Below, in pieces: positions 49,099 through 57,914 of a stretch of 64,000 nt of DNA. The stretch spans positions 1-64,000 of the forward strand of contig NZ_LQOU01000032.1 in the NCBI RefSeq assembly GCF_002102155.1. The letters run 5' to 3'. This stretch comes from Mycobacterium europaeum (GTDB taxonomy: Bacteria > Actinomycetota > Actinomycetes > Mycobacteriales > Mycobacteriaceae). The position numbers and the translations under genes are program-made. Below the pieces are notes generated by a model. The model ran no database searches. It worked only from the letters and a program-made list of their open reading frames with translations, and was not told the origin of the DNA. Positions within the stretch are counted from its first letter, which is position 1. Every line of letters starts with the position of its first letter.

Positions 49099-50382
49099 GT
49101 GACTATGTGGACGGCCCCGACCGCGACCCAACCGGTGCACGCGACCGTGACCGTTCCGGGCTCGAAGTCGCAGACGAATCGGGCGCTGGTGCTGGCCGCC
49201 CTGGCCGCCGCGCAGGGAAACGGCGCCCCGACCCTCAGCGGGGCGCTGCGCAGCCGGGACACCGACCTGATGATCGGCGCCCTGCGCGCCCTGGGCCTGC
49301 TCGTCGAAGGCACCGGGTCCGAGCTGACCGTCAGTGGCCGCATCGCGCCCGGGCCCGGCGCGCGCGTCGATTGCGGCCTGGCCGGCACGGTTCTGCGCTT
49401 CGTCCCGCCGCTGGCCGCGCTGGCCGAGGCGGTGGTGGAGTTCGACGGCGACGAGCAGGCCCGGGTGCGGCCCATCGCGCCGCTGCTCGACGCCCTGCGT
49501 GGCCTGGGCGTGCCGATCGAGGGCGCCGGCCTGCCCTTCCGGGTACACGGCAGCGGATCGGTCGCCGGGGGCACCGTGGACATCGACGCCTCGGCGTCCT
49601 CGCAGTTCGTGTCGGGGCTGCTGTTGTGTGCGGCGTCGTTCGCCGACGGGCTGACCGTGCGGCACACCGGCGCGACGCTGCCGTCCGCGCCGCACATCGC
49701 GATGACCGTGGTGATGCTGCGGCAGGCCGGGGTGGACGTCGACGACTCGGTGCCCAACCGCTGGCGGGTGCGGCCCGGCCCGGTGGCGGCCCGGCACTGG
49801 GAGGTCGAGCCCGATCTGACCAACGCCGTGCCGTTCCTGGCGGCGGCGGTGGTCAGCGGCGGGTCGGTGCGCATCACCGGCTGGCCGGCAGCCAGCGTGC
49901 AGCCCGCCGACCACATCCTGACCGTGCTGGGTAAGCTGAACGCCGTTGTCTCCCAAGGTGATTCGTTTCTCGAGGTGCAGGGCTCCGCCGACTACGACGG
50001 CTTTGACGTCGACCTGCGCGCGGTCGGCGAACTGACCCCGACGATGGCGGCGCTGGCCGCGCTGGCCAGGCCGGGATCGGTGTCGCGCCTCACCGGCATC
50101 GGCCACCTGCGCGGCCACGAGACCGACCGGCTCGCCGCGCTCAGCGCCGAGATCAACCGCCTGGGCGGGGACTGCACCGAAACGCCCGACGGCCTGGTGA
50201 TCACAGCGACGCCGCTGCGGCCCGGCGTGTGGCGCGCCTACGCCGACCACCGGATGGCGATGGCGGGCGCGATCGTCGGGCTGCGGGTATCCGGGGTCCA
50301 GGTGGACGACATCGGCTCCACCGCCAAGACGCTGCCGGAGTTCCCGCAGCTGTGGGCGCACATGTTGGAGTCCGATATTTGA
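49099..50382 (+). CDS. aroA: AroA, 5-enolpyruvylshikimate-3-phosphate synthase
   Basis: The 427-residue EPSP synthase has the substrate-binding [17 protein letters not shown] (20-36), [48 protein letters not shown] and [17 protein letters not shown]. It joins shikimate-3-phosphate and phosphoenolpyruvate in the chorismate pathway, linking to entC elsewhere in the window. The GTG starting VTMWTAP is used; ATG two codons in is possible. Its TGA overlaps the TTG start of rsgA. Confidence 0.96.
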   Translation: MTMWTAPTATQPVHATVTVPGSKSQTNRALVLAALAAAQGNGAPTLSGALRSRDTDLMIGALRALGLLVEGTGSELTVSGRIAPGPGARVDCGLAGTVLRFVPPLAALAEAVVEFDGDEQARVRPIAPLLDALRGLGVPIEGAGLPFRVHGSGSVAGGTVDIDASASSQFVSGLLLCAASFADGLTVRHTGATLPSAPHIAMTVVMLRQAGVDVDDSVPNRWRVRPGPVAARHWEVEPDLTNAVPFLAAAVVSGGSVRITGWPAASVQPADHILTVLGKLNAVVSQGDSFLEVQGSADYDGFDVDLRAVGELTPTMAALAALARPGSVSRLTGIGHLRGHETDRLAALSAEINRLGGDCTETPDGLVITATPLRPGVWRAYADHRMAMAGAIVGLRVSGVQVDDIGSTAKTLPEFPQLWAHMLESDI

Positions 50383-51359
50383 GGCCCGGCGATTACGACG
50401 AGTCCGACGTCAAGGTCCGCTCCGGCAGGGGCTCGCGACCGCGCACCAAGACTCGTCCCGAGCACGCCGACGCCGAGGCCGCGATGGTGGTCAGCGTCGA
50501 CCGCGGCCGCTGGGGATGCGTGCTCGGCGGGGACCCCGGCCGGCGGGTCACGGCCATGCGGGCCCGGGAACTGGGCCGGACCCCGATCGTGGTCGGCGAC
50601 GACGTCGACGTCGTCGGCGACCTGTCCGGGCGGCTGGACACCCTGGCCCGCATCGTGCGGCGCGGGGAACGGCGAACGGTGTTGCGGCGCACGGCCGATG
50701 ACACCGATCCCACCGAACGCGTGGTGGTCGCCAACGCCGACCAGTTGCTGATCGTGGTGGCGCTGGCCGACCCGCCGCCGCGCACCGGGCTGGTCGACCG
50801 GGCGCTGATCGCCGCCTACGCCGGCGGACTGAGGCCGATCCTGTGCCTGACCAAGACCGACCTCGCCCCGCCGGAGCCGTTCGCCGAGCAGTTCGTGGAC
50901 CTCGACCTGACGGTGGTGGTCGCGGGCCGCGACGATCCGCTGCTCGCCGTCGCCGACCTGTTGACCGGCAAGATCACCGTGCTGCTCGGGCATTCCGGCG
51001 TGGGGAAGTCCACGTTGGTGAATCGCCTTGTGCCCGAGGCGGAACGGGCCGTCGGCGAGGTCACCGACATCGGCAGGGGCAGGCACACCTCCACCCAATC
51101 GGTGGCCCTCCCCCTGGAAGGATCCGGCTGGGTCGTCGACACCCCGGGCATCCGCTCGTTCGGGCTGGCGCACATCGCGCCCGACGATGTGCTGATGGCC
51201 TTCTCGGATCTCGCCGGGGCGATCGAGGACTGCCCACGCGGCTGCGGACACATGGGTCCGCCGGCCGACCCCGAGTGCGCGCTCGACGCGCTGTCCGGCC
51301 CCGCCGCCCGCCGCGTGGCCGCCGCGCGCCGGCTGCTGGCCGCGCTCAATCAGACTTAG
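50379..51359 (+). CDS. rsgA: RsgA, circularly permuted ribosome-assembly GTPase
   Basis: The 326-residue protein has an OB-like N-terminal part and a permuted GTPase (G4 TKTD first, then G1 [13 protein letters not shown]3 [10 protein letters not shown]) ending in a zinc motif (CPRGCGHMG ... CALDA). RsgA checks late 30S subunit maturation. A TTG start overlapping the aroA stop (TTGA) matches the M. tuberculosis protein start. The 3' end overlaps the convergent HxlR gene by 14 bases, where the accessory region begins. Confidence 0.93.
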   Translation: MRPGDYDESDVKVRSGRGSRPRTKTRPEHADAEAAMVVSVDRGRWGCVLGGDPGRRVTAMRARELGRTPIVVGDDVDVVGDLSGRLDTLARIVRRGERRTVLRRTADDTDPTERVVVANADQLLIVVALADPPPRTGLVDRALIAAYAGGLRPILCLTKTDLAPPEPFAEQFVDLDLTVVVAGRDDPLLAVADLLTGKITVLLGHSGVGKSTLVNRLVPEAERAVGEVTDIGRGRHTSTQSVALPLEGSGWVVDTPGIRSFGLAHIAPDDVLMAFSDLAGAIEDCPRGCGHMGPPADPECALDALSGPAARRVAAARRLLAALNQT

Positions 51360-51819
51360 CCAGCCGCACACCCAGCTCGTCGGGCGGCACCAAATGCCCT
51401 TCGGTGCAGCGCATTTGGACCTCCGCATCGGCACCGCAACCCAGATGGGTCAGGCGAAGGCGATGGCGGCCGGGCAAGTGACGCCGGCCCCACTCGAACA
51501 TCGCCCACACCACCGGCATGAAGTCGATGCCGGCCTCGGTGAGCACGTATTCCTCGCGACGGCGCTGACCGGGCTCGTGGTACGGCTGGCGCTTCAACAG
51601 CCCCAGCTCGACCAGCTCGGACAGCCGCGCGGACGTGGCGGCCTTGGTGATCCCCACCCGGCGGGCGAAGTCGTCGAAGCGCGTCGTGCCGTAGTAGGCC
51701 TCGCGCATGATCAGCATCGCGGACTTGGTGCCCACCACCGCCATGGTCTTCTCGATCGCGCATTCGCCCACGGCCGACCACGCGTCGCGGTCGGCCAGCG
51801 GACCCTGCAGCAGTGTCAT
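51346..51819 (-). CDS. HxlR-family winged-helix regulator
   Basis: The 157-residue HxlR/DUF24 regulator has the conserved CAIEKTMAVVGTKSAMLIM opening (Cys20), RRVGITKAATSARLSELVE recognition region and EYVLTEAG wing. An exceptionally good ribosome site, GGAGGTGATCT, directly precedes the ATG. Four further cysteine/His positions near the C-terminus (LGCGADAEVQMRCTEGH) could bind metal or sense redox. It is divergent from the thiolase, with a palindromic operator between, so it probably represses both. Confidence 0.92.
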   Translation of the reverse strand: MTLLQGPLADRDAWSAVGECAIEKTMAVVGTKSAMLIMREAYYGTTRFDDFARRVGITKAATSARLSELVELGLLKRQPYHEPGQRRREEYVLTEAGIDFMPVVWAMFEWGRRHLPGRHRLRLTHLGCGADAEVQMRCTEGHLVPPDELGVRLAKSD

Positions 51820-51850
51820 AGATCACCTCCGCCTCTGGGTTGCTTTTAGT

Positions 51851-51874
51851 GTACCTAGGTGGTTACCTGGGTAC
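51851..51874. promoter_or_regulatory. Palindromic operator between the HxlR gene and the thiolase operon
   Basis: GTACCTAGGT-GGTT-ACCTGGGTAC is an inverted repeat with 9 of 10 matching positions. A further half-like TATACCTAGA lies 17 bases on (51882-51891). Location between divergent regulator and target genes fits an HxlR operator. Confidence 0.75.
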
Positions 51875-51914
51875 AGCAGTCTATACCTAGATCCGTGGGA
51901 CTCGAGGAGGAGCC

Positions 51915-53090
51915 ATGAACCGCGACGCCGTCATCGTCGGAGCCGTCCGCACCCCCATCGGCAAGGGCAAACCCAGCGGCGCGCTGCATGACGTGTTGCC
52001 CGCCGACCTGCTCGCCCACAGCCTGCGCGAACTGCTCAGGCGCACCGGCGTGGACCCGGCGCAGGTCGACGACGTCATCGCCGGTGCGGTCGCGCAGGTC
52101 GGCGACCAGGCGGTCAACATCGCCCGCAATGCGTTGCTGGGCGCCGGCTTCCCCGAGTCGGTCCCCGGTGTCACGATCGACCGGCAGTGCGGCAGCAGCC
52201 AGCAGGCCATCAGCTTCGCCGCCCAGGGCGTCATCTCCGGCGCCTACGACCTCGTCGTCGCCGCCGGCGTGGAGTCGATGGGCCGCGTCCCCATGGGCAC
52301 CTCGGTGCTGCCGGGCAGCAACCCGTTCGGCGACGACATGACCCGGCGCTACCCCGAAGGCCTGGTGCCGCAGGGCATCAGCGCCGAGCTGATCGCGGCG
52401 AAGTGGGGATTCTCGCGCGCCCAGCTCGACGAGTTCTCCGCCACCAGCCACGACAAGGCCGCCCGCGCCACCAAGGACGGGCTCTTCGACAACGAGCTGA
52501 TTCCGATCGCGGGGCTGGCCGCCGACGAATTCATCCGGCCCGGCACGACGGTCGAGACGCTGGCCGGGCTGCGGCCCGCCTTCTACAGCGAGGCGATGAG
52601 CGCCCGCTTCCCGCAGATCAATTGGGAGATCACCGCGGGCAACTCCTCGCCGCTGTCCGACGGCAGCGCCGCCGTCATGATCACCAGCAGCGAGGTCGCC
52701 GGCAGGCTGGGCCTGCGCCCGCTGGCCCGCATCCACACCACCACGGTGGTCGGCTCCGACCCGCTCTACATGCTGACCGGGGTCATCCCGGCGACCGAAA
52801 AGGTGCTGCAGCGGGCCGGATTGACGCTGGCCGACATCGACCTGTTCGAGGTGAACGAGGCCTTCGCGCCCGTCGTGCTCGCCTGGGCGCACGACACCGG
52901 CGCCGATCTGGCCAAGACCAACGTCAACGGCGGTGCCATCGCGATCGGTCACCCGCTGGGCGCCAGCGGTGCCCGCATCATGACCACGCTGGTCAACGCG
53001 CTCGAGCAGCGCGGCGGCCGGTACGGGCTGCAGACGATGTGCGAGGGCGGCGGCATGGCCAACGCGACCATCATCGAGCGGTTGGGCTGA
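51915..53090 (+). CDS. Acetyl-CoA acyltransferase (thiolase)
   Basis: The 391-residue thiolase has the acyl-accepting Cys92 in DRQCGSSQQA, NEAFAPVVLAW, GHPLGASGARI (His346) and the second catalytic Cys376 in MCEGGGMANA. This is the biosynthetic/degradative thiolase class used in beta-oxidation and steroid side-chain breakdown (FadA5-like), but the substrate is unknown. A GAGGAGGAG ribosome site precedes the ATG. It leads a three-gene operon with the NmrA-like gene and DUF302 gene, apparently under HxlR control. Confidence 0.94.
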   Translation: MNRDAVIVGAVRTPIGKGKPSGALHDVLPADLLAHSLRELLRRTGVDPAQVDDVIAGAVAQVGDQAVNIARNALLGAGFPESVPGVTIDRQCGSSQQAISFAAQGVISGAYDLVVAAGVESMGRVPMGTSVLPGSNPFGDDMTRRYPEGLVPQGISAELIAAKWGFSRAQLDEFSATSHDKAARATKDGLFDNELIPIAGLAADEFIRPGTTVETLAGLRPAFYSEAMSARFPQINWEITAGNSSPLSDGSAAVMITSSEVAGRLGLRPLARIHTTTVVGSDPLYMLTGVIPATEKVLQRAGLTLADIDLFEVNEAFAPVVLAWAHDTGADLAKTNVNGGAIAIGHPLGASGARIMTTLVNALEQRGGRYGLQTMCEGGGMANATIIERLG

Positions 53091-53095
53091 CGACG

Positions 53096-54184
53096 ATGGC
53101 GTCGCCCAGCATCTCGAGAATCTTCGTCATCGGCGGCACGGGCGCCCAGGGCATGCCCATCGTCCGCGCGCTGGTCGCCCACGAGAGATACGCTGTTCGA
53201 TTCCTCAGCCGCGACCCCGGCTCCCGACGAGCGAAGGAACTGCTCGCCCTCGACAACGTGTCCGTAGTGGAAGGCTCATTCGCCGACGAAGACGTGCTGC
53301 GGGAAGGGCTCCGCGGCTGCGACGGGGCGTACATCAACCTCGACGGGTTCAACGCCGGTGAGAAGACCGAGACCTATTGGGCCATCCGGTGCTACGAGAT
53401 CGCCATCGAAGAAGGCATCCAATTCTTCGTCTACGGCAACCTGGACTATGGGCTGAAGAAATCGGGATACGACTCCCGATTCCGGACCGGCCACTACGAC
53501 GGCAAGGGCCGGATCGGTGAGTGGATCCTGTCCCAGAATCAGGTGAACGGCGCTCGGATGGGGGCGGCGGTCTTCACGTCGGGTCCGTACATCGAGATGG
53601 TGATCTCACCCGGTACACCCATGACGCCCACCGTCGAGGACGGTGTCGTGACGTGGCGGGTTCCGCTCGGCGAGGGTGCCGTGCCCCATGTGGCTCTCGA
53701 GGATTGCGGACATTACGTCCGCTGGCTCTTCGACCATCCCGAGCGCGCGAACGGCATGGACCTCGAGGTCGCCGTCGACCACATCGGCTATGCGGATCTT
53801 GCCGCGGCGTTTGAGAGGGTGACCGGACATCCGGCGCGGTACGTCGACACCGATTTGGACACCTACTGGAGGGAGGGACCCCTCAGCAGGATCGCAGATG
53901 CGCCCGCCGGGTACAACGCGGACCCAAATGACAAGAGCACCATGAACGTCCGCGACAACTTCACCGGATTCTGGAACCTCTGGAAATACGGAGTGGTTGA
54001 ACGCGATTACGGCCTGCTCGATGAGGTGCACCCGACCCGGATCAGGAGCGCCGAGGAGTGGTTCCGAAGAGAGGACGAGCGGGGAAGAGCGCTGGGAAAG
54101 GGCGGCCTTTGGGAGAGGGTTCAACCGGACAACCGGACTCCGATCCTGAAGATCGGCGAGGATATGAGGGCGGGAAAATTATGA
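53096..54184 (+). CDS. NmrA-like NAD(P)-binding atypical SDR
   Basis: The 362-residue protein opens with the Rossmann motif VIGGTGAQGMPIVRAL (15-30), and lacks the YxxxK pair of classical SDRs, as in NmrA-type sensors and atypical reductases. The C-terminal part contains NVRDNFTGFWNLWKYG. The gene has visibly lower GC and different codon use from its neighbours (more A/T third positions), suggesting later acquisition. It begins five bases after the thiolase stop and overlaps the DUF302 start (ATGA). Confidence 0.86.
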   Translation: MASPSISRIFVIGGTGAQGMPIVRALVAHERYAVRFLSRDPGSRRAKELLALDNVSVVEGSFADEDVLREGLRGCDGAYINLDGFNAGEKTETYWAIRCYEIAIEEGIQFFVYGNLDYGLKKSGYDSRFRTGHYDGKGRIGEWILSQNQVNGARMGAAVFTSGPYIEMVISPGTPMTPTVEDGVVTWRVPLGEGAVPHVALEDCGHYVRWLFDHPERANGMDLEVAVDHIGYADLAAAFERVTGHPARYVDTDLDTYWREGPLSRIADAPAGYNADPNDKSTMNVRDNFTGFWNLWKYGVVERDYGLLDEVHPTRIRSAEEWFRREDERGRALGKGGLWERVQPDNRTPILKIGEDMRAGKL

Positions 54185-54666
54185 CCGAGATCCGTTTCAC
54201 CGGCGTGCGGGTGCGCTACGACAGCACCAAGAGCTACGACGAGCTGTTGGCCGCCCTACTGGCCGACATCGGCGAGCAGCCTGTCCCCATCAACGACATC
54301 GCGACGAGCACCGGCGACTGGGAGCCCTACCGGCAGCGGGTCGAATCCCACGTCGGGCCAAGCGGATTCATGCTCTTCGGTGTCGTCGACCACGGCGCGT
54401 GGATCGCCAAGGCGGGCATCGACCGCAGGGCGGTCCGCGTCATCCTCGGCAACCCGTTGATCGCGATCACGATGCTGCGCCACGACGTGACCGCGGGCCT
54501 GTTCGCTCCCGTCGAGCTGCTGATTGCCGACGAGGGCGCCGGCAGCAGCCTGACCTACGTCAAGCCGTCGTCGCTGATGGTAGTCGCACCCAATCCCGAG
54601 TTGCTCGGCGCCGCAGAACAACTCGACGCCAAGCTGGCCGCCCTGGCCGCGACGGTGACCGGCTAG
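54181..54666 (+). CDS. DUF302 domain protein
   Basis: The 161-residue protein matches DUF302 (PF03625): TGVRVRYDSTKSYDELLAAL near the start, FGVVDHGAWIAKAG, VILGNPLIAITMLRHDVTAG and PVELLIADEG. The family is a small compact beta-rich fold of unknown biochemical role, sometimes redox linked. The start overlaps the NmrA-like stop; the 3' end overlaps the convergent unknown gene by four bases. Confidence 0.88.
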   Translation: MTEIRFTGVRVRYDSTKSYDELLAALLADIGEQPVPINDIATSTGDWEPYRQRVESHVGPSGFMLFGVVDHGAWIAKAGIDRRAVRVILGNPLIAITMLRHDVTAGLFAPVELLIADEGAGSSLTYVKPSSLMVVAPNPELLGAAEQLDAKLAALAATVTG

Positions 54667-55199
54667 AGCCAGCCGGTGCGGGCCGCGGCCACCGGCTCCG
54701 CGGGTATCGGGGCCAATGCCCCGTCGCGGACGCCGTCGAGCATCCGTTTGACCGCGGTGACGATCTCCGGGGCCGCGGCGGCGAGGCCGGCCTTGTCGGC
54801 CTCGCTGACCTCGTCGGGGTCGACGCCCGCCCGGGCCAGCACGGCGGCCGGGTCGGCCAGCTGGCCGGCCAGCCAGGACACGGGGTCGGCCGACAGCTCG
54901 GGTACGAAATGCCGGCGGCCGGGTTCCCAACCCTCGAACCGCGGATGGTGATGGGCCCGGTCGAGCGTGCCCGGCGGGCTCTCGGTGGACCCGAACAGGT
55001 CCACCCGCCACACCGGGCGGTTGAAGCAGATCGGAACCCCGGCGTAGATCGACCCCTGCGGCTCGTCGCGGTCGACGAGGCGCAGTTCCAGCCTGACTCC
55101 CCGCTCCGGGGTTTCCTGACCTTCGAGCGGGCGCGGGTCGACGAAGAACATGTCCCCGACGACGACACCCATGGTTTCGAATCCGAACGCTGCGAGCAT
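54663..55199 (-). CDS. Conserved-looking protein of unknown function (178 aa)
   Basis: The soluble 178-residue protein has a beta-rich first half (MGVVVGDMFFVDPRPLEGQ, VRLELRLVDRDEPQGSIYAG, RPVWRVDLFG) with DRAHHHPRFEGWEPGRRHF, a His/Arg-rich loop that could bind metal or an acidic ligand, and a helical Ala-rich C-terminus. I do not recognise the family. The ATG at 55199 gives ten extra residues before a second candidate start (MGVVVGD). It is convergent with the DUF302 gene. Confidence 0.7.
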   Translation of the reverse strand: MLAAFGFETMGVVVGDMFFVDPRPLEGQETPERGVRLELRLVDRDEPQGSIYAGVPICFNRPVWRVDLFGSTESPPGTLDRAHHHPRFEGWEPGRRHFVPELSADPVSWLAGQLADPAAVLARAGVDPDEVSEADKAGLAAAAPEIVTAVKRMLDGVRDGALAPIPAEPVAAARTGWL

Positions 55200-55226
55200 G
55201 TTTTCGAGCGTAGTCCGGCCGTCGCG

Positions 55227-56723
55227 TCAGGCGCCGACCTTCTTGGCCGCGCGCTCGGGCACCACCACCTCGTAGTCCGCGAGCACCGCGGTCCGGGTGC
55301 GGCGCTGGTATTCGTGCACCAGGCCGGGCCAGTTGGTGGTGACGCGGCCGGAGGCCGTGCGGTACCAGGAGTCGCAGGTGGTCCATACGCCGGCATCCAG
55401 GCGGGACTGAACCTCCGCGTCGTAGGCCTGCTCCACCGCGCGTCGGACCTCGAACGCGCGGACCACGCCCCCGCGGGCGAGCTCCTCGGTGAGCTGGCGG
55501 ATGTAGCGGGCCTGCTGCTCCATCATCAGGATGATCGAGCTGCTGCCGAGGTTGGTGTTCGGGCCGTAGATCAAGAACATGTTCGGGAAACCCGGTACGG
55601 CCATGCCGAGGTGGGCGCGCGCCCCCTGGGCCCATTCGGCCTGCAGGTCACGCCCGTCACGGCCGGTGATCGTCATGGGCGCAAGGAATTCGGTCGCCTT
55701 GAACCCGGTGCCGTAGATGATCACGTCGACTTCATGCAGCCGGCCGTCGATGGTGCGCACACCCGTGGCCGTCACCTCGGTGATGGCGTCGGTCTCGACG
55801 TCGACGTTGTCGCTGGCCAGTGCGGGATACCAGTCGTTGCTGAACAGCACCCGCTTGCAGCCGACCGGGTAGTCGGGCGTGAGCTTGGCCCGCAGCACCG
55901 GATCCTTGATGTGGTGCTTGAGGTGCGCGGACGCGACGACGCCGATCAACCGGGCGAGCGGGGCCACCTTGGTCAGCGCGAGGCCGAAGAACTCCGAGAT
56001 CTCCCAGATCAGCCCGCGCATCGCGGCGGCGAACCCCGGCACGCCGCGGAAGGCGGCGTGGTGCGCGCCGGTGTAGGCCCGGTCGGGCTTGGGGATGATG
56101 TACGGCGCGGAGCGCTGAAAGACGGTGACATGCGCGGCGGATTCGCGGATCCGCGGGACGAACTGGATTGCCGATGCGCCGGTGCCGAGCACCGCGACGC
56201 GCTTGCCGGCCAGGTCGACGTCGTGGCGCCACTGCGCCGAGTGGAACGCCGGTCCCTCGAAGGCATCGAGCCCCGGGATGTTCGGCAGCGCCGGCCGCGA
56301 CAGCTGGCCGACCGCGGGCACCAGCACGTCGGCCTCGAACGCCTCGCCGGCCGACGTCTCCACCCGCCAGGTGGCGGCGCCGTCGTCGTAGCGGGCCGAG
56401 GTCACCTCGACCCCGGTGCGCACCAGGTCGCGCAGGCCGAACCGGTCGGCGGTGTCGTGGATGTAGCGCAGGATGTCGGGCTGCTCGGCGTACCGGCGCC
56501 CCCAGTCGGTCTTACGGGAAAAGGAGTAGGAGTACAGGTTGGACGGGACGTCGCAGGCCGCCCCGGGGTAGGTGTTCTCCCGCCACACGCCGCCGATGTC
56601 GTCGGCCTTCTCCAGCACGGTCACATCGGCCAGGCCGTCCCGGGACAGCTCGTAGGCGGCGGCCAGGCCACCGAAGCCGGCGCCGATCACCAGCACGCGA
56701 GGCTTGCTCATGGTCGAAGTCAT
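55227..56723 (-). CDS. Flavin monooxygenase, Baeyer-Villiger type
   Basis: The 498-residue FAD/NADPH monooxygenase has a first Rossmann GAGFGGLAAAYEL (about 14-26), the Baeyer-Villiger fingerprint FEGPAFHSAQW (FxGxxxHxxxW) and a second Rossmann VLGTGASAIQFVP. It resembles mycobacterial BVMOs of the EthA/MymA-related group, which oxidise ketones and activate some drugs. The start at ATG (MTSTMSKPRV) is nine codons inside the longest frame. It is followed on the same strand by the unknown 178-aa gene, and preceded by the AraC regulator. Confidence 0.93.
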   Translation of the reverse strand: MTSTMSKPRVLVIGAGFGGLAAAYELSRDGLADVTVLEKADDIGGVWRENTYPGAACDVPSNLYSYSFSRKTDWGRRYAEQPDILRYIHDTADRFGLRDLVRTGVEVTSARYDDGAATWRVETSAGEAFEADVLVPAVGQLSRPALPNIPGLDAFEGPAFHSAQWRHDVDLAGKRVAVLGTGASAIQFVPRIRESAAHVTVFQRSAPYIIPKPDRAYTGAHHAAFRGVPGFAAAMRGLIWEISEFFGLALTKVAPLARLIGVVASAHLKHHIKDPVLRAKLTPDYPVGCKRVLFSNDWYPALASDNVDVETDAITEVTATGVRTIDGRLHEVDVIIYGTGFKATEFLAPMTITGRDGRDLQAEWAQGARAHLGMAVPGFPNMFLIYGPNTNLGSSSIILMMEQQARYIRQLTEELARGGVVRAFEVRRAVEQAYDAEVQSRLDAGVWTTCDSWYRTASGRVTTNWPGLVHEYQRRTRTAVLADYEVVVPERAAKKVGA

Positions 56724-56803
56724 GAGGCCCACGTTAGGGGCGAACTGCACCCCGCCGGCAGCCGATTGCGGTCGGCAAATCCATCATTCCGGCCACGCCT
56801 CTC

Positions 56804-57868
56804 TCAGCCGGCGGCCAGCCGGGCCCGCGGCGCGACCGAACGCTGGTAGCGCGCCGGGGTGGTGCCCGTCCAGCGTTTGAACGCGGCGATGAAGCTCGTC
56901 GACTCGGCGTAGCCCAGCCGCAGCGCGACGTCCTCGACCGACAACGCGCCCGTCGCCAGCAGCTCCTCCGCGAGGACCCGGTGGACCTCCTCGGCCAGAT
57001 CCCGGAACGTGGTGTTCTCCTCGGCCAGCCGCCGGCGCAGCGTCCGCTCGCTCATCGCCAACTGCCGCGCGACGGCCGCGATGGTGTGGGGTTCGCCGTC
57101 GATCGACGCCAGCCGCTCACGCACTCGGCGCGAGACGCCGGTCCGCAGCCGGCGGCGCTCCAGCAGGGCGCGGCACTGCTGCTCGCACATGGCGACGCTG
57201 CTCGCGCTGGCCCGCGGGAGCGGGTTGTCCAGCAGCGCGGCCGGCCAGCGCGCCACGTTGGCCGGCGCGTCGTAACTCGGCATCACGCCGAATTCCTTGC
57301 GCGCCAGGGCATCCCCCGACGACGGCGCGGGGCCCGCGAACTCGATGGAGGTGAACGGGACGGGTCGGCCCAGCATCTCCGCCATGACCCGGGCGATCGC
57401 GACCAGGTCGCGCCGGACCAGGAATTGCGCGACCGGACCGGTCAGGTCGGGCAGGTCCAGCCGCATGGCCGCCACCGGCCCGTCGACCGTGACCGTGGGC
57501 AGGCCGAAGCCGTAGCTGAGTTCGTAGAACCGGGCCGCGAACCGGACGGCGTCGCCCAGCGTCGAACTGGTGAGGCAGGCGAAGCCGAAGATGCCCAACG
57601 AGCCGACGTGATAGCTGCCGCCCACCCGCACCCCGAGGTCGGCGGCGTCACCCAGCAGGCTGACCAGGTTGGTCGCGACGGCCAACTCCTGGCGCCCGAC
57701 GATCATCCGGTCGTGGTCGCGCAGGTCGGCCTCCGACAGGCCGGACCCTGCGAGGACGTCCGCCAGGGCAAGCCCGTTGCGGGAACCGAACTCGGCCATC
57801 AACGCGACGCTGGCCGTGCTGCGCGGGAAATCCCAGTGGGAGACCTGCGACCCGACGAAGACCTGCAC
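56804..57868 (-). CDS. AraC-family regulator with N-terminal arabinose-binding-like domain (OruR type)
   Basis: The 354-residue regulator has an N-terminal ligand domain of the PF12625 type (LGIFGFACLTSSTLGDAVRF, then FYELSYGFG) and a C-terminal AraC domain (VARQLAMSERTLRRRLAEEN, VALRLGYAESTSFIAAFKRW). Such regulators commonly control lipid or alcohol degradation. The GTG starting VQVFVGSQVSHWDF is chosen. It is upstream of the monooxygenase on the same strand and may regulate it or desA3 (inference from position). Confidence 0.9.
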   Translation of the reverse strand: MQVFVGSQVSHWDFPRSTASVALMAEFGSRNGLALADVLAGSGLSEADLRDHDRMIVGRQELAVATNLVSLLGDAADLGVRVGGSYHVGSLGIFGFACLTSSTLGDAVRFAARFYELSYGFGLPTVTVDGPVAAMRLDLPDLTGPVAQFLVRRDLVAIARVMAEMLGRPVPFTSIEFAGPAPSSGDALARKEFGVMPSYDAPANVARWPAALLDNPLPRASASSVAMCEQQCRALLERRRLRTGVSRRVRERLASIDGEPHTIAAVARQLAMSERTLRRRLAEENTTFRDLAEEVHRVLAEELLATGALSVEDVALRLGYAESTSFIAAFKRWTGTTPARYQRSVAPRARLAAG

Positions 57869-57914
57869 GTATCCCAGTATGGCGAAGGACGATGCGCCGG
57901 TTGGCGCGAAAACG

